Source: Clostridia bacterium (lineage in GTDB: Bacteria; Bacillota; Clostridia; Oscillospirales; Acutalibacteraceae). From it: DNA of 43,242 nucleotides. Shown here in pieces: positions 15,440 through 24,652 of this stretch (positions are counted from its first letter, which is position 1; each line of letters begins with the position of its first letter). The stretch is from positions 1 to 43,242 of the forward strand of contig JAFVID010000044.1 in assembly GCA_017474205.1 (NCBI GenBank), given 5' to 3'. The position numbers and the translations under genes are program-made. A model generated the notes under the pieces. The model searched no databases and had not been told where the DNA came from. It saw nothing but the letters and a program-made list of their open reading frames with translations.

Positions 15440-16126
15440 ATGAAAAAGGTACTCGCATTATGTTTGGCAATTATGGTAGTGCTCGGTTTAAGTGTTACCG
15501 TTTTTGCAGCCCCCAATTTTGTAAAAAGCCCCAGTGGCAAACCCGCTCCCGGCGTTGAGGATTTTATCCCCGATGACGACGATTGCACCGCAGATTTGGT
15601 TGTAACTCCTTTTGATGATATAAACGACCTTGAACCTGCACAAAAAGAAGACTTCCAAATCGCATACGACACCATCATTAAGACCGACGACGTTACCAAA
15701 CTTAATGAGGAAATTGCCAAAAAGGCAGAAGATTTAGGCATTGACCCTGATGACGTTGACATCAGTGACCTTTTCTATGTTGACTGTGACGGTTGTGATG
15801 ACCACGATAATCACACCAACGGAAAAATTATTTTGGATATAGATAATCCAGAAACCTTTATGGGCGTTATCTATTTGGATGAAAACGGTAAATGGCAATG
15901 GGTCGACGGCGCAGTTATTAACGGCAATGGTAAACTCGAATTTACCGCAATCGACCTCGATGCTCCCTATGCTATCGTTGTAAATAACACCAATGGTGCA
16001 GCCGCAGGGGACAAAGACCCCGGTACCGGTGAAGGAATGGGCATCTTCTTCTGGATTGCATTTGCTTCCACCACCGCCCTCTTACTCGTATTAGTGCTTA
16101 TTTTATTCAAAAAGAAAAGAGCATAG
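15440..16126 (+). CDS. Small acidic surface protein with sortase-like C-terminus
   Basis: A 228-residue exported protein that I do not recognise. It has a signal peptide (residues 1 to about 23, cleavage near VFA-AP), a very Asp/Glu-rich ectodomain (FIPDDDDC, DCDGCDDHDNH), and a C-terminal span at about 201-222 followed by KKKRA. Just before the span is D193-P-G-T-G197, close to the xPxTG sortase motifs of clostridia, so wall anchoring by a sortase or simple membrane anchoring are both possible. The ATG at 15440 follows AAAGGA by 11 bases. Its position between phosphatase and LCP genes suggests a part in polymer display; the acidic segments could bind cations. Confidence 0.75.
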   Translation: MKKVLALCLAIMVVLGLSVTVFAAPNFVKSPSGKPAPGVEDFIPDDDDCTADLVVTPFDDINDLEPAQKEDFQIAYDTIIKTDDVTKLNEEIAKKAEDLGIDPDDVDISDLFYVDCDGCDDHDNHTNGKIILDIDNPETFMGVIYLDENGKWQWVDGAVINGNGKLEFTAIDLDAPYAIVVNNTNGAAAGDKDPGTGEGMGIFFWIAFASTTALLLVLVLILFKKKRA

Positions 16127-16132
16127 TTTTAT

Positions 16133-17116
16133 ATGAATAAGTCAAAATCAAACCCAAATTATCTTGGCATTATCGCCATAATCTTGGCGCTTATATCGGT
16201 AGCATCCATAGCACTGTTTGCTTTGGATATGTGGGAAAGAAAGCAAGCCGTGTCTGTAGATGAAGAAACGCTCAATGAAAGTATTTCCTACAACGGTAAA
16301 GAATACGTCCTTAAAGACGATGTTGAAACGATGCTTGTTTTGGGCCTAGATACGACCGATTCCCAAATTAGTAATTCCTACAACAACGATAAACAAGCCG
16401 ACTTTCTTATGTTGTTTGTTATAGATAATGCAAACAAAACCTGTTCGGCTATTCAAATCAACCGTGATACCATGGCCGATATCGACGTGCTTGGCGTAGC
16501 GGGAGATAAAGTAGGTACAGTTAAAAAGCAAATTGCATTGGCACATACCTACGGCAACGGGTCTGAAGTTAGTTGTCGCAATACGGCAGAGGCAGTTTCC
16601 CGTGTTCTTATGAACGTAGACATTGACCACTTTATGTCGGTAACTATGGAAGCAGTACCCGCCCTTAACGATTTGGTGGGTGGCGTTTCGGTAGAAATTC
16701 TTGAAGATTTTTCTTCCATCGATGCATCCCTTGTAAAGGGTCAAACCATAAATTTAACCGGCGAACAGGCCATGACCTACATTCGTTCCCGTGAAGGTAT
16801 GGAAACTCCTACCCACGCTAACCGTTTGGTTCGTCAAAAGCAATATCTTGATGCATTGTTCCAAAAAGGTCAACAGTGTTCAAAAGAAGATAAAAGTTTT
16901 ATTGCCAAGGCAACTATGAAAATTTCGGAATATATGATTTCCGACTGTACCGCCAACAAATTGGAAAGTTTCCTCAACAAAATATCCAGTTACACCATAA
17001 ATAAGGTTGAAGATATTGAGGGCGAGTACAAACAAGGCGAAAGTTTTATGGAGTATTATCCTAACAGCGATGCTGTTTTAAACCTTGTGGTTGATGCTTT
17101 TTATGAAGAAAAATAA
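16133..17116 (+). CDS. LytR-CpsA-Psr (LCP) family glycopolymer ligase
   Basis: A 327-residue membrane-anchored enzyme that transfers undecaprenyl-pyrophosphate-linked glycopolymer onto peptidoglycan. One N-terminal span (about residues 11-31) is followed by the LCP domain, with the conserved VLGLDTTD, AIQINRDTM, GGVSVEI, LTGEQAMTYIRSRE and HANRLVRQ blocks; the arginines in these contact the pyrophosphate. It starts six bases after the previous stop with a weak ribosome site, so it may rely on coupling. Its presence suggests the product is wall-anchored, not free. Confidence 0.93.
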   Translation: MNKSKSNPNYLGIIAIILALISVASIALFALDMWERKQAVSVDEETLNESISYNGKEYVLKDDVETMLVLGLDTTDSQISNSYNNDKQADFLMLFVIDNANKTCSAIQINRDTMADIDVLGVAGDKVGTVKKQIALAHTYGNGSEVSCRNTAEAVSRVLMNVDIDHFMSVTMEAVPALNDLVGGVSVEILEDFSSIDASLVKGQTINLTGEQAMTYIRSREGMETPTHANRLVRQKQYLDALFQKGQQCSKEDKSFIAKATMKISEYMISDCTANKLESFLNKISSYTINKVEDIEGEYKQGESFMEYYPNSDAVLNLVVDAFYEEK

Positions 17117-17160
17117 TCTTTGTTAAAATATTAAGGCAACCGAGATATTAAGTTTTATCA

Positions 17161-17190
17161 GGGGCTTTAAGCCGTGTTTGTTAAAGCCCC
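17161..17190 (+). other. Hairpin between LCP and aminotransferase genes
   Basis: A perfect 10-bp stem (ggggctttaa / ttaaagcccc) encloses a 10-base loop in the largest gap of the operon. No T-run follows, so it is more likely an mRNA processing or stability element than a terminator. Confidence 0.55.
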
Positions 17191-17221
17191 CATAAATCAC
17201 AAAGAGAAGGAAAAGATTTCA

Positions 17222-18412
17222 ATGGAAAAGTTTAAGAATAAAGTGTGGTTATCCTCACCTACCGTACATAGTGAAGAGATAAAATACATAACTAAGGCAT
17301 TGGAAGATAACTGGGTATCCACAGTTGGTGAAAATATTGATGAAATAGAACGTCTTGCTTGTGAAAAGGTAGGATGCAAATATTCGGTTGCATTAGGTTG
17401 TGGTACCGCAGCTTTACATATGGCAATTAAACTTGCCGGAGTAAAAGAAGGAGATACAGTTTTCTGTTCCGATATGACCTTCGCCGCAACGGTTAATCCC
17501 GTGGTTTATGAAAAGGCACTCCCCGTATTTATCGATACCGAATACGACACTTGGAATATGGATCCTGTTGCCCTTGAAAGAGCGTTTGAGCTTTATCCCG
17601 ATACCAAGGTAATTGTTCTTGTTGACCTTTATGGCACCCCTGCAAAGATGGATGAGATTTGTGCTATTGCCGACAAACACGGTGCGGTTATAATCGAAGA
17701 TGCCGCAGAATCCTTCGGTGCAACCTACAAAGGCAAACCCTCGGGAAGTTTTGGTGCATACAACGTTATATCCTTTAACGGCAATAAAATCATTACCGGT
17801 TCATCGGGTGGTATGCTCCTTACCGATGATGAGAAAGCCGCTAAAAAGGTTCAAAAATGGTCAACCCAAAGCAGAGAAAATGCCAACTGGTATCAACACG
17901 AAGAGATTGGCTACAACTATAGAATCAGTAATATTATTGCCGCGATTATCCGCGGGCAGTTCCCCCACTTAGAGGAACATATCGCTCAAAAGAAAGCGAT
18001 TTATGAAAGATATAAAGAAGGATTCAAAGGTTTACCCGTTTCAATGAATCCCTTTGATGAAGAGAATAGCGTACCTAACTACTGGCTTTCTTGTATGATT
18101 ATTGATGAGGACGCTATGTGTGAACAGGTAAGAGATGCTTTAACCACTCAGTATAAAACCGAAAAAGGCAAATCTTGCCCCGATGAAATTCTTGAAAAAA
18201 TAGAAAATGCAAATGCACAGGGCAGACCTATTTGGAAGCCGATGCATATGCAACCTATATACAGTAAGTATGATATGGTAACAAGAGAAAATGCCACCGT
18301 TAACGTTGGTGAAGACATTTTCCAAAGGGGCTTGTGTCTCCCCAGTGACAACAAAATGACACCTGAAGAACAAGATAAAATAATCCAAATTGTAAGAGAT
18401 TGTTTTAACTAA
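17222..18412 (+). CDS. pglE: DegT-family sugar aminotransferase, PglE-like
   Basis: A 396-residue PLP enzyme that would aminate a UDP-4-keto-6-deoxy-HexNAc, giving the 4-amino sugar for bacillosamine-type residues. The lysine that binds PLP is K189 in SFNGNKIITGSSGG, preceded by IIEDAAESFGATYKGK. This lysine context is typical of the PglE/PseC-like branch. The ATG at 17222 follows GAAGGA by about 10 bases; an upstream in-frame start at 17174 would lie inside the hairpin. PglC- and PglD-like genes follow at once. The 4,6-dehydratase that makes its substrate is not in the window. Confidence 0.9.
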   Translation: MEKFKNKVWLSSPTVHSEEIKYITKALEDNWVSTVGENIDEIERLACEKVGCKYSVALGCGTAALHMAIKLAGVKEGDTVFCSDMTFAATVNPVVYEKALPVFIDTEYDTWNMDPVALERAFELYPDTKVIVLVDLYGTPAKMDEICAIADKHGAVIIEDAAESFGATYKGKPSGSFGAYNVISFNGNKIITGSSGGMLLTDDEKAAKKVQKWSTQSRENANWYQHEEIGYNYRISNIIAAIIRGQFPHLEEHIAQKKAIYERYKEGFKGLPVSMNPFDEENSVPNYWLSCMIIDEDAMCEQVRDALTTQYKTEKGKSCPDEILEKIENANAQGRPIWKPMHMQPIYSKYDMVTRENATVNVGEDIFQRGLCLPSDNKMTPEEQDKIIQIVRDCFN

Positions 18413-18428
18413 TTGAGGAGAGTTTGCA

Positions 18429-19076
18429 TTGGTACATAAGAAGGGGTTTTACGAAAAATACATAAAAGCCACTCAAGATGCGGTTCTTGCCATAATAGCA
18501 CTTGTAATTCTTAGTCCGATACTTCTTTTGGTGGCTTTGCTTGTCAGAACAAAATTGGGTTCGCCCGTTGTGTTTAAGCAGGAGAGAGCCGGTAAAGACG
18601 GAACCCCATTCTATATGTATAAATTCCGTTCTATGAGTGATGAACGGGATGAAAACGGCGAACTTTTACCCGATGAAAAACGTCTTGGTAACTTTGGTAA
18701 AAAACTCAGAAGCACCTCCCTCGACGAACTACCCTCCCTTATAAACGTCGTAAAAGGTCAGGTGGCTTTGGTAGGACCGAGATGTTTGTATGTAAAATAC
18801 ATAGAACGTTATAACGATCATCAAAAAAGACGACTTGAAGTACGCCCCGGTATTACGGGACTTGCCCAGATAAACGGCAGAAACGATATTTCTTGGGAAA
18901 AAAGATTCGATTATGACATTCAGTACGTAGATAACGTCACCTTCCTTGGAGACTGGAAAATAATGTTCCAAACGGTGGGTAAGGTGCTAAAAAAAGAAGG
19001 TATTACCTCCGAAACTTCGGTTACTATGGAAGAATTTATGGGTAGTCCCGAAAAGGAACTTGTTACCCAAAAATAG
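18429..19076 (+). CDS. pglC: Undecaprenyl-phosphate sugar-1-phosphate transferase, PglC-like
   Basis: A 215-residue monotopic phosphoglycosyl transferase that starts the repeat unit on undecaprenyl phosphate. It has one re-entrant membrane helix (about 16-40), then QERAGKDGTPFYMYKFRSM, the catalytic D99-E100 pair in SLDELPSL, GPRCLYVKY and RPGITGLAQINGRN. Its small size and lack of extra spans match PglC and not the large WbaP type. The start is TTG at 18429 behind a GAGGAGAG site. The order pglE, pglC, pglD suggests a bacillosamine-like first sugar. Confidence 0.92.
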   Translation: MVHKKGFYEKYIKATQDAVLAIIALVILSPILLLVALLVRTKLGSPVVFKQERAGKDGTPFYMYKFRSMSDERDENGELLPDEKRLGNFGKKLRSTSLDELPSLINVVKGQVALVGPRCLYVKYIERYNDHQKRRLEVRPGITGLAQINGRNDISWEKRFDYDIQYVDNVTFLGDWKIMFQTVGKVLKKEGITSETSVTMEEFMGSPEKELVTQK

Positions 19077-19091
19077 CAGGGAGATTTACTT

Positions 19092-19688
19092 GTGAACAAA
19101 AAGGTCATTATAATTGGTGCAGGCGGTCACGGAAGAGTGGTTGCAGATATTGTAAGACTCAACGGTGATGAGGTTATCGGCTTTATTGACGATAACAAAA
19201 CAGGATTCGTAAACGGTTGCGAAGTTTTGGGCACCATTAAAGATATTGGCAAATTTGATTGTTACTATTTTGCCGCAATAGGCGATAACGCAACCCGCCA
19301 AAAGATTATGGAAAAGGATGTTAAATGGTATACCGCCATTCATCCCTCGGCGGTTGTGGCAAAGGACGTAGAGGTTCCCAACGGGGTGGTTATAATGGCA
19401 AATGCCGTTGTAAATCCCGGTTCGGTAATCGGTAAGGGTGTTATTATTAACACCGCAGCCACGGTAGATCACGACAACGTGATTGGAGATTTTGTCCATT
19501 TAAGTCCCGGCGTTCATTTGGCAGGAACTGTTACGATAAAAGAACGCACATGGGTTGGAATAGGCGCCATCGTAATCAACAACGTTACCATTTGTAGCGA
19601 CGCTATGATTGGCGCAGGCACTGTAGTTGCTAAAGATATTACAGAATGTGGGACCTACGTTGGAGTCCCCGCAAGAATAAGGATATAA
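19092..19688 (+). CDS. pglD: Sugar O/N-acetyltransferase, PglD-like
   Basis: A 198-residue NeuD/PglD-family acetyltransferase that would N-acetylate the UDP-4-amino sugar made by the aminotransferase. The N-terminal nucleotide-sugar binding motif is IIGAGGHGRVVADI, followed by a left-handed beta-helix of hexapeptide repeats. The catalytic base is probably H127 in ATVDHDN, and the C-terminus is GVPARI. The start is GTG at 19092 with GGGAG 8 bases upstream. Confidence 0.9.
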   Translation: MNKKVIIIGAGGHGRVVADIVRLNGDEVIGFIDDNKTGFVNGCEVLGTIKDIGKFDCYYFAAIGDNATRQKIMEKDVKWYTAIHPSAVVAKDVEVPNGVVIMANAVVNPGSVIGKGVIINTAATVDHDNVIGDFVHLSPGVHLAGTVTIKERTWVGIGAIVINNVTICSDAMIGAGTVVAKDITECGTYVGVPARIRI

Positions 19689-19715
19689 AAGTAAGAAAGA
19701 GGTGTCAAAAGGAAA

Positions 19716-20909
19716 ATGAAGATTTTGTTTTTAACATTGTTGGACTTTGATACCTATTCTGAACGAAATATATATACCGACATTCTCCGTGAATTCATAA
19801 AAAACGGCCACGAAGTTTATTGCATTTCCCCCATTGAAAGAAGAACGGGGAAGAAAACCCACTTTGAAGAAGAGGGTCATTTGTTAAAACTTAGAATTGG
19901 CAATATTCAAAAAACCAACATTATTGAAAAGGGAATATCCACCTTACGTATTGAATCCCAATTTGTATCGGCAATCAAAAAGTATTTTTCAAATATTAAA
20001 TTTAACTTGGTGCTTTATTCCACCCCTCCCATAACCTTTGCAAACGTTATTAAATATGTAAAGAATCGCGATGGGGCAAAGACCTACTTGATGCTTAAGG
20101 ATATTTTCCCTCAAAATGCTGTGGATATCGGTATGATGAAAACCACAGGGCTCAAGGGGTTAATATATAAGTACTTTAGAAAAAAAGAAAAGGCACTTTA
20201 TTCATTGTCCGACCGCATTGGATGTATGTCTCAAGCCAATGCTGACTATGTAATAAAGCACAACCCCACTGTCCCCCCCGAAATCGTTGAGGTTTGTCCC
20301 AACTGCATTGAAATTTGCGATGCAAAACTCAATAGCGAAGAGCGAACAGAGATGCGAAAGAAATACGGTTTACCCATCGACAAAAAAATCTTTGTATATG
20401 GTGGAAACCTTGGTAAACCGCAGGATGTTCCTTACATTATAAATAGTATGAGAAAATGTGCAGAAACCGATGCATATTTCGTTATAGCAGGTAGCGGCAC
20501 AGATGCTTACTTGTTTGAAAAGTATATTGAGGAAGAAAACCCCTCCCACGTAAGGTATTACGGTTACCTTCCAAAGGACGAATACGACAAGATGATTGCT
20601 TGTTGCGACGTAGGTTTAATCTTCCTTGACCATAGATTCACAATCCCCAACTTCCCCTCCAGATTACTATCCTATATGCAGGCAGGACTTCCCGTACTTG
20701 CATGTACCGATACCAATACCGATATTGGTAAGGTAATCGTCGACGGTGGTTTTGGTTGGTGGTGTGAAAGCGTAAATGTGGATGACTTTTATAACCTTAT
20801 AAACAGTATCGATGAAGAAAGCATAACCACAATGGGTAGTGCCTCCCTTGAATATCTCAAACAACATTATGCGGCACGAAATGATTTTGAAATCATCACA
20901 AGAAAGTAG
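19716..20909 (+). CDS. GT4 glycosyltransferase, WbuB-like
   Basis: A 397-residue GT-B fold glycosyltransferase. The N-terminal half carries LVLYSTPPITFANVIKYV and LKDIFPQNAVDIG, both typical of the WbuB (N-acetyl-fucosamine transferase) branch. The C-terminal half has FVYGGNLGKPQDV and the donor-site region FPSRLLSYMQAGLPVLAC. Coming right after pglD, it probably adds the second sugar. Donor identity is inferred only loosely. Confidence 0.87.
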   Translation: MKILFLTLLDFDTYSERNIYTDILREFIKNGHEVYCISPIERRTGKKTHFEEEGHLLKLRIGNIQKTNIIEKGISTLRIESQFVSAIKKYFSNIKFNLVLYSTPPITFANVIKYVKNRDGAKTYLMLKDIFPQNAVDIGMMKTTGLKGLIYKYFRKKEKALYSLSDRIGCMSQANADYVIKHNPTVPPEIVEVCPNCIEICDAKLNSEERTEMRKKYGLPIDKKIFVYGGNLGKPQDVPYIINSMRKCAETDAYFVIAGSGTDAYLFEKYIEEENPSHVRYYGYLPKDEYDKMIACCDVGLIFLDHRFTIPNFPSRLLSYMQAGLPVLACTDTNTDIGKVIVDGGFGWWCESVNVDDFYNLINSIDEESITTMGSASLEYLKQHYAARNDFEIITRK

Positions 20910-20928
20910 TTTTTAGGAGAGAGTACAA

Positions 20929-22131
20929 ATGAATATTTTGTGTTTGATGGGACTTTTTCCTGAAGAATACGAAGCAGAAATATTAAAAAATTCAATATCG
21001 GGAATGCAAAACGCCGCTAATAAACTTCAATGGGCGATTGTAGACGGTCTTAACAGCCAAGAAAACGCAAAGGTAGAAATACTTAATTCCCTTTATATTG
21101 GTTCATATCCCAAAAAATATAAACAAGCCAAAATCCCCTCTTTTACATTCTCTATTATGGGGAAAGAGGGCGGAAAAAACGTAGGTTTCCTAAATTTGCC
21201 CATAGTTAAATTCGCAAGTAAGTATTTTAGTCTTAAAAAAGAACTTAAAAAATGGCTAAAGCAAAATAAGGGTGAAGAAAAGGTTATTATTGCCTACGCT
21301 ATGACATCCCCCTTCGTTGAACTTTTAGATTATGCAAAGAAGAAGTGTCCCGAAGTAAAATGTCTTCTCTTTGTACCCGACCTTCCCGAGTATATGGATG
21401 TTACAAATAAATCATCTATATATAATATTGTAAAGAAACGTCACATTTCTCACTTGAAAAACAACCTAAATAGGGTTGACGGATACGTATTTTTAACCGA
21501 CTTTATGAAGGAATGGTTTGAAACGCAAGTCCGTTACACCGTAGTTGAAGGTATATATAAAGAAAATCAATCGGCAACATCTTCCCCCGAAACCAAAGAA
21601 AAGGTTGTATTTTATGCCGGCGGTTTGTGTGAAGAATATGGTGTTATGGATTTGGTAAATGCCTTCCTTAACTGCAAAACCGATGATTGGAAACTCGAAA
21701 TAGTAGGGGATGGCCCCTTGCTTTCTCGCTTGCAACAAATGGCAAGTGAAGATGATTCCCTCATAGTGCGTGGTATATTGCCCAACAGTGAGGTGCTTAA
21801 AAGACAAAAGGAAGTTTCAATTTTGGTAAATCCAAGAAAAGCCGAGCAAGAGTTTACAAAATACAGTTTCCCCTCAAAAACCATTGAATATATGTCATCT
21901 GGTACACCAATGCTCGGATTTAGACTCCCCGGTATCCCCCCTGAATATCACGAACATTTTTACGAAATCACACAAGAAGACGGTATGGAAACCTGCTTGA
22001 GCAAGGTAATGTCGTTATCGAGTGAAGAGAGAGAAAACTTTGGCGCGTTGGCAAAAGAGTTCATTCTAAAAGAAAAGAATTCTACTAAACAATGTTCAAA
22101 AATTATGGAACTCATAGAAAGTATGAAGTAG
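20929..22131 (+). CDS. GT4-like glycosyltransferase
   Basis: A 400-residue cytoplasmic glycosyltransferase of GT-B type. The C-terminal domain has VVFYAGGLCEEYGVMDLV, LEIVGDGPLL and the donor loop FPSKTIEYMSSGTPMLGFRLPG. The N-terminal domain is divergent. AGGAGAG precedes the ATG. It should extend the lipid-linked repeat unit; donor and acceptor are unknown. Confidence 0.85.
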   Translation: MNILCLMGLFPEEYEAEILKNSISGMQNAANKLQWAIVDGLNSQENAKVEILNSLYIGSYPKKYKQAKIPSFTFSIMGKEGGKNVGFLNLPIVKFASKYFSLKKELKKWLKQNKGEEKVIIAYAMTSPFVELLDYAKKKCPEVKCLLFVPDLPEYMDVTNKSSIYNIVKKRHISHLKNNLNRVDGYVFLTDFMKEWFETQVRYTVVEGIYKENQSATSSPETKEKVVFYAGGLCEEYGVMDLVNAFLNCKTDDWKLEIVGDGPLLSRLQQMASEDDSLIVRGILPNSEVLKRQKEVSILVNPRKAEQEFTKYSFPSKTIEYMSSGTPMLGFRLPGIPPEYHEHFYEITQEDGMETCLSKVMSLSSEERENFGALAKEFILKEKNSTKQCSKIMELIESMK

Positions 22132-22161
22132 AAAGTTTAAATTAGAAAGACGAGGATAGAA

Positions 22162-23415
22162 ATGGTCTTAAGAATCCCCAAACCTTCCATTTCAACATTT
22201 TTTGTAATTATCCCAATTTTATATTTTAACTCCTGCACCTTCGAATTTATTAAACAATATTCCTTCGTGTTGCCCGTAGTTGCACTGAGTGCCCTTTCAT
22301 GGTGTTTCTTTTTGCTAAAGGAAAACGTTACCCAACTTCTGGGCAGAATTTTCCCTATGTTACTAAGTGTATTGTTTTTTGCGGTATTGTTTGTTTTGGG
22401 GTTACAAAGTAACATTACGGTTTTGACTAATGAGTTTTTCAATATGGTCTACCTACTGTTCTTTATGTGTGTATTTTGGGTCTATTCAAAGGAAGATTAT
22501 GAAAACGATAGAAATATAATTCTCTTCATTTGGATTACCGACGTTGTAATAGCATCCATATACTCCTCCATAAGATTGATTGCCGACCCTAACCTTGCAC
22601 GATTGTTGTCTACCGGTTCTTATCACTCAACCAGTGCAGCTGCAGCGGCAAGAGGTATTGTCTCTTTCGGTGTTATTTACGGTTTGACCTTCGTTTTAAT
22701 AACGTTGTTCACCTTTATAATTAAAAAGAAGGGCAATATGTTATTAAATATTATATTGTTCGCACTATTTACAACAGTTTTGTTCTTGGCACAGTTCCTC
22801 ATTGCGATTTTGCTTGTTGGTATTGGTATTTTGATTGTGCTTTTAAGTAGTAGCAGAAGCGGTACGGTAAACCTTAAAAACCGATTATTCATTATAACTA
22901 TTGTGGGTATTTGTTTAATATTCATTATGCCCTTCGTTTTGCAGTTCCTTGTTGAAAGTGAACTCTTCGGATACGAAATCAACAAACGAATAGAGGAAAT
23001 CCTTACATTTGTAAACGGCGAAAACTTGGAAGGTACCGATATGTCGGTTCGATTCTTGCAATATACTATGTCCATAGGCGGTTTCTTCTCCACCTTCGGT
23101 TTAGGAAGAATATTCTTCCCATCGACTATTGTTGGTGCTCACTCACAGTGGTTAGACGGTTTTGGAAACTATGGTATATTTTACGCTATCTACATTTTTG
23201 CACTTTTTGTGTTTCTCAAATTTATTATTGAGAGTTTACCAAACAAAGGTACAAAATATTTATATAAACTACTTGTGATAATATACGTTGTTATGTCCAT
23301 AACCAATACCTCCACCTGGGCACCCATTACCTTAAGTTTGTTTGTTATGGTTCCCTTCTTGTGTATGGAACAACATTCTGAACCCGACGAAGAACCGGCA
23401 TTGTTAGCCGAGTAA
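22162..23415 (+). CDS. O-antigen polymerase-like membrane protein (Wzy)
   Basis: A 417-residue membrane protein with about ten to twelve hydrophobic spans, a large loop near residues 255-310 (EINKRIEEILTFVNGENLEGTDMSVRFLQY) and a LSSSRSG motif typical of Wzy/WaaL proteins. Its place in the operon indicates polymerisation of the exported repeat unit. Wzy proteins have little sequence identity, so the call rests on topology, motif and context. GACGAGGA lies upstream of the ATG. No partner flippase gene is nearby. Confidence 0.8.
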   Translation: MVLRIPKPSISTFFVIIPILYFNSCTFEFIKQYSFVLPVVALSALSWCFFLLKENVTQLLGRIFPMLLSVLFFAVLFVLGLQSNITVLTNEFFNMVYLLFFMCVFWVYSKEDYENDRNIILFIWITDVVIASIYSSIRLIADPNLARLLSTGSYHSTSAAAAARGIVSFGVIYGLTFVLITLFTFIIKKKGNMLLNIILFALFTTVLFLAQFLIAILLVGIGILIVLLSSSRSGTVNLKNRLFIITIVGICLIFIMPFVLQFLVESELFGYEINKRIEEILTFVNGENLEGTDMSVRFLQYTMSIGGFFSTFGLGRIFFPSTIVGAHSQWLDGFGNYGIFYAIYIFALFVFLKFIIESLPNKGTKYLYKLLVIIYVVMSITNTSTWAPITLSLFVMVPFLCMEQHSEPDEEPALLAE

Positions 23416-23443
23416 AACATATTTAAGTATAAAAGAGGTTATT

Positions 23444-24652
23444 ATGAAGGTATTATCAATTAACTTAGGGAACTATTCCAGCACAGGCGGTATTGCTCAA
23501 GGCATTAAGCAAGAGGCCGAAAAAAGCGGAATAGAATATGTTTTGTCATATCCTTATGATCCATACAACAAACCAATCGCCGATGGTGATATATTCATCG
23601 GAAGTCGTTTTGGTAGAAAAGCAAGTATCGCCTTGGGTATGGTTACGGGATATAACGGATGTTTCTCTTACTTTGCTACAAAGAAGTTAATATCTAAAAT
23701 AAAGAAACATAATCCCGATATTCTCCATTTTCACAACCTTCATAACAATTACATAAATCTTCCCCTATTGTTCAAGTTTGTAAAGAAACAAAATTATAAA
23801 ATAGTATGGACTTTGCATGACTGCTGGTCTTTTACAGGTCAATGCCCCTACTTTGAAATGGTAGGATGCGATAAGTGGAAAACGGGATGTCATTCTTGTC
23901 CTAACTACAAAGAATATCCCAAAGCACTTGTAGATAACACCAAAAGAATGTGGCATCTAAAAAAGAAGTGGTTCAGTGGTGTTGAAAACCTTACCTTTGT
24001 TACCCCTGCTGAATGGTTGGCAAAATTGGTGAAACAATCCTACTTGCAGTCATATCCCGTTCAGGTTATCAATAACGGAATCGACGTTGATGCATTCCAG
24101 CCCACAGTTGGTAATTTGCGAGAAACCCACGGATTAACCGACAAAAAAATTCTTTTAGGTGTTGCCTTTGACTGGGGTAAACGTAAAGGATTGGATGTTT
24201 TTGTAGAGTTGGCAAAACGCTTGCCCGACGATTACAAAATCGTGTTGGTTGGTACTCAGGAAGAGCACCGCGTAAACCTTCCCTCAAACATTTTGGCTCT
24301 TGGCAGAACCAGTTCTCGTGAAGAACTTGCTCAGTGGTACACAACAGCAGATTTGTTTGTTAATCCTACTCGCGACGAAGTTTTTGGACTTGTTAATGTC
24401 GAAGCACTTGCTTGCGGAACTCCCGGTGTAACCTTTAATAGTGGCGGTTCTCCTGAATGTTACGATGATACCTGCGGAGCGGTTGTTCCTCGCGAAGATA
24501 TCGATGCTCTTGAAAAAGAGATTATCCGCATCTGCACAGAAAATCCTTATTCAAAAACTGATTGCATTAAAAAAGCAAAAGAATTTGACAAGAACGAGAA
24601 ATTTAAGGAGTACATTGAATTATATGAAAGAGTTAACGCTTCAGGAACTTAA
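23444..24652 (+). CDS. GT4 glycosyltransferase
   Basis: A 402-residue GT-B glycosyltransferase. It has LHFHNLHNNYINLPLL, the cysteine-containing HDCWSFTGQCPYFEMVGC and HSCPNYKEYP segments seen in colanic-acid type transferases, and the donor motif DEVFGLVNVEALACGTPG with the EX7E glutamates. AAGAGG precedes the ATG. Its last 29 bases overlap the LicD gene, indicating coupled translation. Confidence 0.9.
   Translation: MKVLSINLGNYSSTGGIAQGIKQEAEKSGIEYVLSYPYDPYNKPIADGDIFIGSRFGRKASIALGMVTGYNGCFSYFATKKLISKIKKHNPDILHFHNLHNNYINLPLLFKFVKKQNYKIVWTLHDCWSFTGQCPYFEMVGCDKWKTGCHSCPNYKEYPKALVDNTKRMWHLKKKWFSGVENLTFVTPAEWLAKLVKQSYLQSYPVQVINNGIDVDAFQPTVGNLRETHGLTDKKILLGVAFDWGKRKGLDVFVELAKRLPDDYKIVLVGTQEEHRVNLPSNILALGRTSSREELAQWYTTADLFVNPTRDEVFGLVNVEALACGTPGVTFNSGGSPECYDDTCGAVVPREDIDALEKEIIRICTENPYSKTDCIKKAKEFDKNEKFKEYIELYERVNASGT

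Noticed and set aside
24441..24623. Extended N-terminus for LicD
   Set aside because: It would overlap the glycosyltransferase gene by more than 200 bases, and the residues do not resemble LicD; the family begins near the ATG at 24624.
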